A stretch of DNA of 64,000 nucleotides from the NCBI GenBank assembly GCA_038260305.1, contig JBBSNY010000020.1, positions 10,378 to 74,377 on the forward strand, given 5' to 3'. This document shows, piece after piece, positions 61,187 through 64,000 of this stretch; the first letter of the stretch is position 1, and each line of letters starts with the position of its first letter. The DNA comes from CADCVQ01 sp038260305 (lineage in GTDB: Bacteria; Actinomycetota; Thermoleophilia; Solirubrobacterales; Solirubrobacteraceae). Under the pieces are notes generated by a model that was not told the DNA's origin, ran no database searches, and saw only the letters and a list, made by a program, of their open reading frames with translations. The position numbers and the translations under genes are program-made.

Positions 61187-62302
61187 TTATCGCTCGACGA
61201 TCACGGGGTACTTCTGGGTGTTGTTCGAGACGTTGACCTCGCCGAGGACCTTCAGCACGGAGACCGTGATCTCGGCCGGTCCGATCGGCGGCGCCTGGTT
61301 GAGCACGACCGGGACGACGACCTCGGTGCCGGGGTTCGTCTGGTCGACGCTCTTCGTCTGCGTGACGGCCTTGCCGCCGCCGTTCGGGCGGATCGTGACC
61401 TTGACGCGGACGTCGGTCTCGGCGTTCTCACCCTGGTTGGCGATCTTGACGTTGAACGTCAAATTCGACGACGCCGTGATGCGGTTGGAGGCCGTGGTCC
61501 CGGCGGCGAGCGTTGTGCTGCCGACGCTGACCGCGAGCAGGGCGTGTCCGTGCGTGCCCTTCGTGGCCTCCTTGGAGGACGTGTCGGCGCCTGCGCCTCG
61601 GGCCGCGTCGGCGTGGATGCGCCGCGCGACGAACGAGGCGTCGAGCCAGCCGAGGTTCGGCAGGAAGCTCGAGGACTGGATCGTCTGGCCGCCGATGTTG
61701 TGATCGTCGAGCACCTGCTTGATGAGCGCGACGGTACGGCGCTTGTAGACGACGTCGGCGGCGAGGAAGGCCTCCATCTCGGCCGTGATCGAGATGACCG
61801 CCGGCTCGGCGGTGGCCGAGTCCGTTGATAGCGCCGCCGGGATCTTGTCGGCGACCTTGCCGATCGTCTCCTCGATGAGGCCGAGCGCGAGCAGCAGGCT
61901 GCGCTGGGACGGCTTCATGTCGCCGGGGACGCTCAGCTTCTCGCCCTTCTTCGTCAGCGCTGTCGCGCGCAGGCGGTAGACGTTGATCTGCGATGTCACG
62001 TCGATCGGGTCCGTGCCACCGGCAGTCAGCGCGCCGAAGAAGTCCTGGGTGTTGGAGTCGGCCTGCGTCACGAGGCCGGAGACGTCGCGGTTGTAGTCCT
62101 TGAGCGCCTGTTCCTTGCGGCTGTTCAGGCAGCCGTTGATGCTGAGCACGAGCACGATGATCACGACCACGCCGACGCCCGCCGCGACGAGGCGCCGAAC
62201 GAGCAACTGTTGGGGATCCGTGCCCGGGCCCGCCCCTGAGGTCACGGGCTTCCGTGGCCTTGCGCGGGTCGTGCGCGGCTCGTCATCGTCGAAGAAGGAC
62301 AC
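61187..62302 (-). CDS. Membrane-anchored hypothetical protein
   Basis: A 371-residue protein: short cytoplasmic N-terminus (SFFDDDEPRTTRARPRK), one membrane helix at about 38-57, a helical extracytoplasmic region (about 60-230) and a C-terminal beta-sandwich (about 265-371) resembling a CARDB or other Ig-like domain (NQGENAETDVRVKVTIRPNG). I do not know its role; envelope or septal function is possible. GTG start at 62302 supported by AAGGAG 7 bases upstream; the frame extends further without coding character. Divergent from the kinase gene. Confidence 0.7.
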   Translation of the reverse strand: MSFFDDDEPRTTRARPRKPVTSGAGPGTDPQQLLVRRLVAAGVGVVVIIVLVLSINGCLNSRKEQALKDYNRDVSGLVTQADSNTQDFFGALTAGGTDPIDVTSQINVYRLRATALTKKGEKLSVPGDMKPSQRSLLLALGLIEETIGKVADKIPAALSTDSATAEPAVISITAEMEAFLAADVVYKRRTVALIKQVLDDHNIGGQTIQSSSFLPNLGWLDASFVARRIHADAARGAGADTSSKEATKGTHGHALLAVSVGSTTLAAGTTASNRITASSNLTFNVKIANQGENAETDVRVKVTIRPNGGGKAVTQTKSVDQTNPGTEVVVPVVLNQAPPIGPAEITVSVLKVLGEVNVSNNTQKYPVIVER

Positions 62303-62421
62303 GAGTCCGCTCCTTGGCGGGAATGCGAATGGCTCAGTATGACCGCGGCGCGAGCGCTCGGTCACCGTGCAACTTTCCCGCCAGACGCGAGTTTCCTGCA
62401 TGCATTCGCAAGGAGCCCGCC

Positions 62422-64000
62422 TTGCGTGCGCCGAATGCAGAGCCGGTGTCTCACGCCCACACGCCCGCACACGCCGCCCCAGCGGGCGAGGTGGTTCTCG
62501 GCCGCTACCGGCTCGTGCGGCGGATCGGCGCGGGCGGGATGGGGGTCGTCTACCTCGCCGAGGACCAGCAGCTCGAGCGCGAGGTCGCCGTCAAGCGGAT
62601 CGCGATCGAGCTCGATCCCGACGGCCGCGGCGAGCGCGAGGCGATCGCCGCCGCGCGGCTGTCGCACCCCGCCATCGTCGCGCTCTACGAGTCCGGCCGC
62701 GACGATGACGCCGTCTACCTCGTGTCCGAGCTCGTGCGCGGCCGAACGCTCGCCGAGCTGATTCGCGAGGGTGACCTCTCCGACCGCGACGTCGTGATGA
62801 TCGGCGTCACGCTGTGCGATGCGCTCGAGCACGCCCACGCGCGCGGCGTCGTGCATCGCGACGTCAAGCCGTCGAACGTCATCTGCCCGGAGAGCCCGCA
62901 GCATGGCGGCGCGGCGGCGAAGCTGACCGACTTCGGGATCGCGCTGATGGCCGACGGGGACGTGCTGACACGCACCGGCAACGTCATGGGAACGCTCGCC
63001 TACATGGCCCCCGAGCAGGCCCGCGGCCAGGTCGCGACGGGCGCCGCCGACGTCTACGCGCTCGGCGTCGTCCTGTTCGAGGGGCTCGCCGGGGTGAACC
63101 CGATCCGCGGCGGCAACCTCGCCGCGACGATGCAGCGCGTGGGGGTCCCGCTGCCGGGGCTGGCGAAGGTGCGGCGCGACCTGCCGAGCGGGCTGTGCCG
63201 CGCGATCGACGCCGCGGTCGCGGTGCAGGTCGATCGGCGCGCGGGCCTGGACTCGCTGCGCCTGGCTCTGACGCACGCGGCCGACCGCGTCGCCGACGAT
63301 CCCGGGCCGATAGCCGCGGACGTCGGCGTCGCCCAGACCGCACGCACGCTGACGGGCCGCACCCGCCGCCGCGAGCCCGCGCCACCCCCGGTCCGCCCGA
63401 GCGCGGCGCCGCGTGCCCAGCCGCCCGAGATCGAGGACTCGGAGAACATCCGCGCCCGCCGCCTGCGCGGGCGCGAACGTGCCCTACGCCGTGACGACGA
63501 GCCGTCTGCTGTGGCGTCGACGGAGCGGCCGATCGCGCCGCCGTCGCCCGCGCCGCGGTCGGGCCGGCTACGCCGGCGCGCGAGCGCGAGTGCCGCCGCC
63601 GGCGTCCTCGCGGGGGCCGCGCTCGCCGGCCTCGGGCCGCCGGCGCCGGTCGATCCGGCCGTCGGCGCACTCGTGGCCGCGCTCGCCGTGCTGCTCGCGC
63701 CCGGCCTCGGATGGATCGCGACGATCGCCGCGCTGCTGTCGTGGCTCGCCGCAGCGGCGCCCGGGATCGCACTGCTCGTCCTGTTCGCCGCCGCCCCCGT
63801 GCCGCTCGCGCTCGGGCGCCGCGCAGCGACCTGGTCGCTGCCGGTCGGGGCGCCGCTGCTCGGCCTGCTCGGTCTCGCCGGCGCCTGGCCGGCGCGCGCC
63901 GGCCCGGCCCGCCGCGGGGCTACCCGCGCCGCCCTCGGCGCACGCGGCGGCCGCTGGCGCGTCGGCGGCGCGGCGCTGGCGCACCAGCGGCGGCGGGGCG
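62422..64000 (+). CDS. Serine/threonine protein kinase (partial, 3' end outside window)
   Basis: At least 526 residues, cut by the window end. A Hanks-type kinase domain at about 27-290: glycine loop GAGGMG (36-41), Lys in VAVKRI (about 58), HRDVKPSN (about 145), DFG in LTDFGIAL and MAPEQ in the activation segment. It continues with a Pro/Arg-rich linker and then several hydrophobic stretches from about 390 (AAGVLAGAALAGL, ALVAALAVLLAPG, GIALLVLFAAAP), so it is a multi-pass membrane kinase rather than a PASTA kinase as far as seen. TTG start at 62422 fits AAGGAG 6 bases before; GTG 62446 is an alternative. Confidence 0.88.
   Translation, partial: MRAPNAEPVSHAHTPAHAAPAGEVVLGRYRLVRRIGAGGMGVVYLAEDQQLEREVAVKRIAIELDPDGRGEREAIAAARLSHPAIVALYESGRDDDAVYLVSELVRGRTLAELIREGDLSDRDVVMIGVTLCDALEHAHARGVVHRDVKPSNVICPESPQHGGAAAKLTDFGIALMADGDVLTRTGNVMGTLAYMAPEQARGQVATGAADVYALGVVLFEGLAGVNPIRGGNLAATMQRVGVPLPGLAKVRRDLPSGLCRAIDAAVAVQVDRRAGLDSLRLALTHAADRVADDPGPIAADVGVAQTARTLTGRTRRREPAPPPVRPSAAPRAQPPEIEDSENIRARRLRGRERALRRDDEPSAVASTERPIAPPSPAPRSGRLRRRASASAAAGVLAGAALAGLGPPAPVDPAVGALVAALAVLLAPGLGWIATIAALLSWLAAAAPGIALLVLFAAAPVPLALGRRAATWSLPVGAPLLGLLGLAGAWPARAGPARRGATRAALGARGGRWRVGGAALAHQRRRG

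Overview
The window is about 70% GC and reads as chromosomal DNA of a high-GC Gram-positive bacterium. Gene content fits the actinobacterial class Thermoleophilia (Solirubrobacterales-like): a fused PafBC-type WYL regulator, a family 5 uracil-DNA glycosylase, an Lhr helicase, an F420/FMN-type split-barrel protein, many GTG starts, and the order parB-parA-rsmG-x-jag-yidC-yidD-rnpA-rpmH // dnaA-dnaN-recF-dciA-gyrB-gyrA. The taxon is inferred from this content; no rRNA is present to confirm it.

Layout. 0-12 kb: a Crp/FNR regulator, an ECF sigma factor with a DUF4349 membrane protein, DNA repair genes (Nei2, the 1577-residue Lhr helicase), a GlcD-type FAD oxidase and a GDPD phosphodiesterase. The Lhr gene carries an in-frame 4 x 42 bp palindromic tandem repeat. 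12-19 kb: TetR plus UdgB, a lipoprotein, a dTDP-rhamnose cluster (rmlA, rmlD, rmlB, without rmlC) and an RTX-repeat secreted protein. 19-27 kb: PafBC fusion, YhaM-like HD protein, SDR, L,D-transpeptidase and a divergent pabAB/pabC pair for p-aminobenzoate.

27-40.6 kb is the accessory part. It holds a divergent methyltransferase/TIR-domain pair (candidate immune locus), a large membrane protein, a frameshifted TrkA-type gene, and two divergent three-gene operons. The leftward operon encodes a flavin amine oxidase, a LodA-type cysteine-tryptophylquinone oxidase and its LodB-type flavoprotein. The rightward operon encodes an argininosuccinate-synthase paralogue, a diaminopimelate-decarboxylase-like PLP enzyme and a methionyl-tRNA-formyltransferase-like enzyme. 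Together these look like an undescribed amino-acid-derived pathway. It ends at a tRNA-Ile(GAT) gene, with a shred of an aldehyde dehydrogenase gene directly against the tRNA 3' end.

40.7-57.4 kb is the replication-origin neighbourhood. Genes left of about 46.1 kb run leftward (rpmH to parB) and genes to the right run rightward (dnaA to gyrA), so the origin probably lies at 46.1-46.3 kb or 47.7-47.8 kb. gyrB contains a 575-residue intein with a LAGLIDADG endonuclease and an extra helix-turn-helix, inserted at the Toprim DxD motif. A separate 121-residue LAGLIDADG-like protein sits between jag and rsmG. Downstream of gyrA is a structured, apparently non-coding stretch with a near-perfect complement of the 16S rRNA 3' tail, then a strong terminator. 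57.7-64 kb: an SGNH hydrolase, small secreted proteins, HNH nuclease, pheA, DUF4446 and a serine/threonine kinase cut by the window end.

Many genes here lack a Shine-Dalgarno sequence and instead have a TANNNT hexamer 6-8 bases before the start codon, which suggests widespread leaderless transcription.
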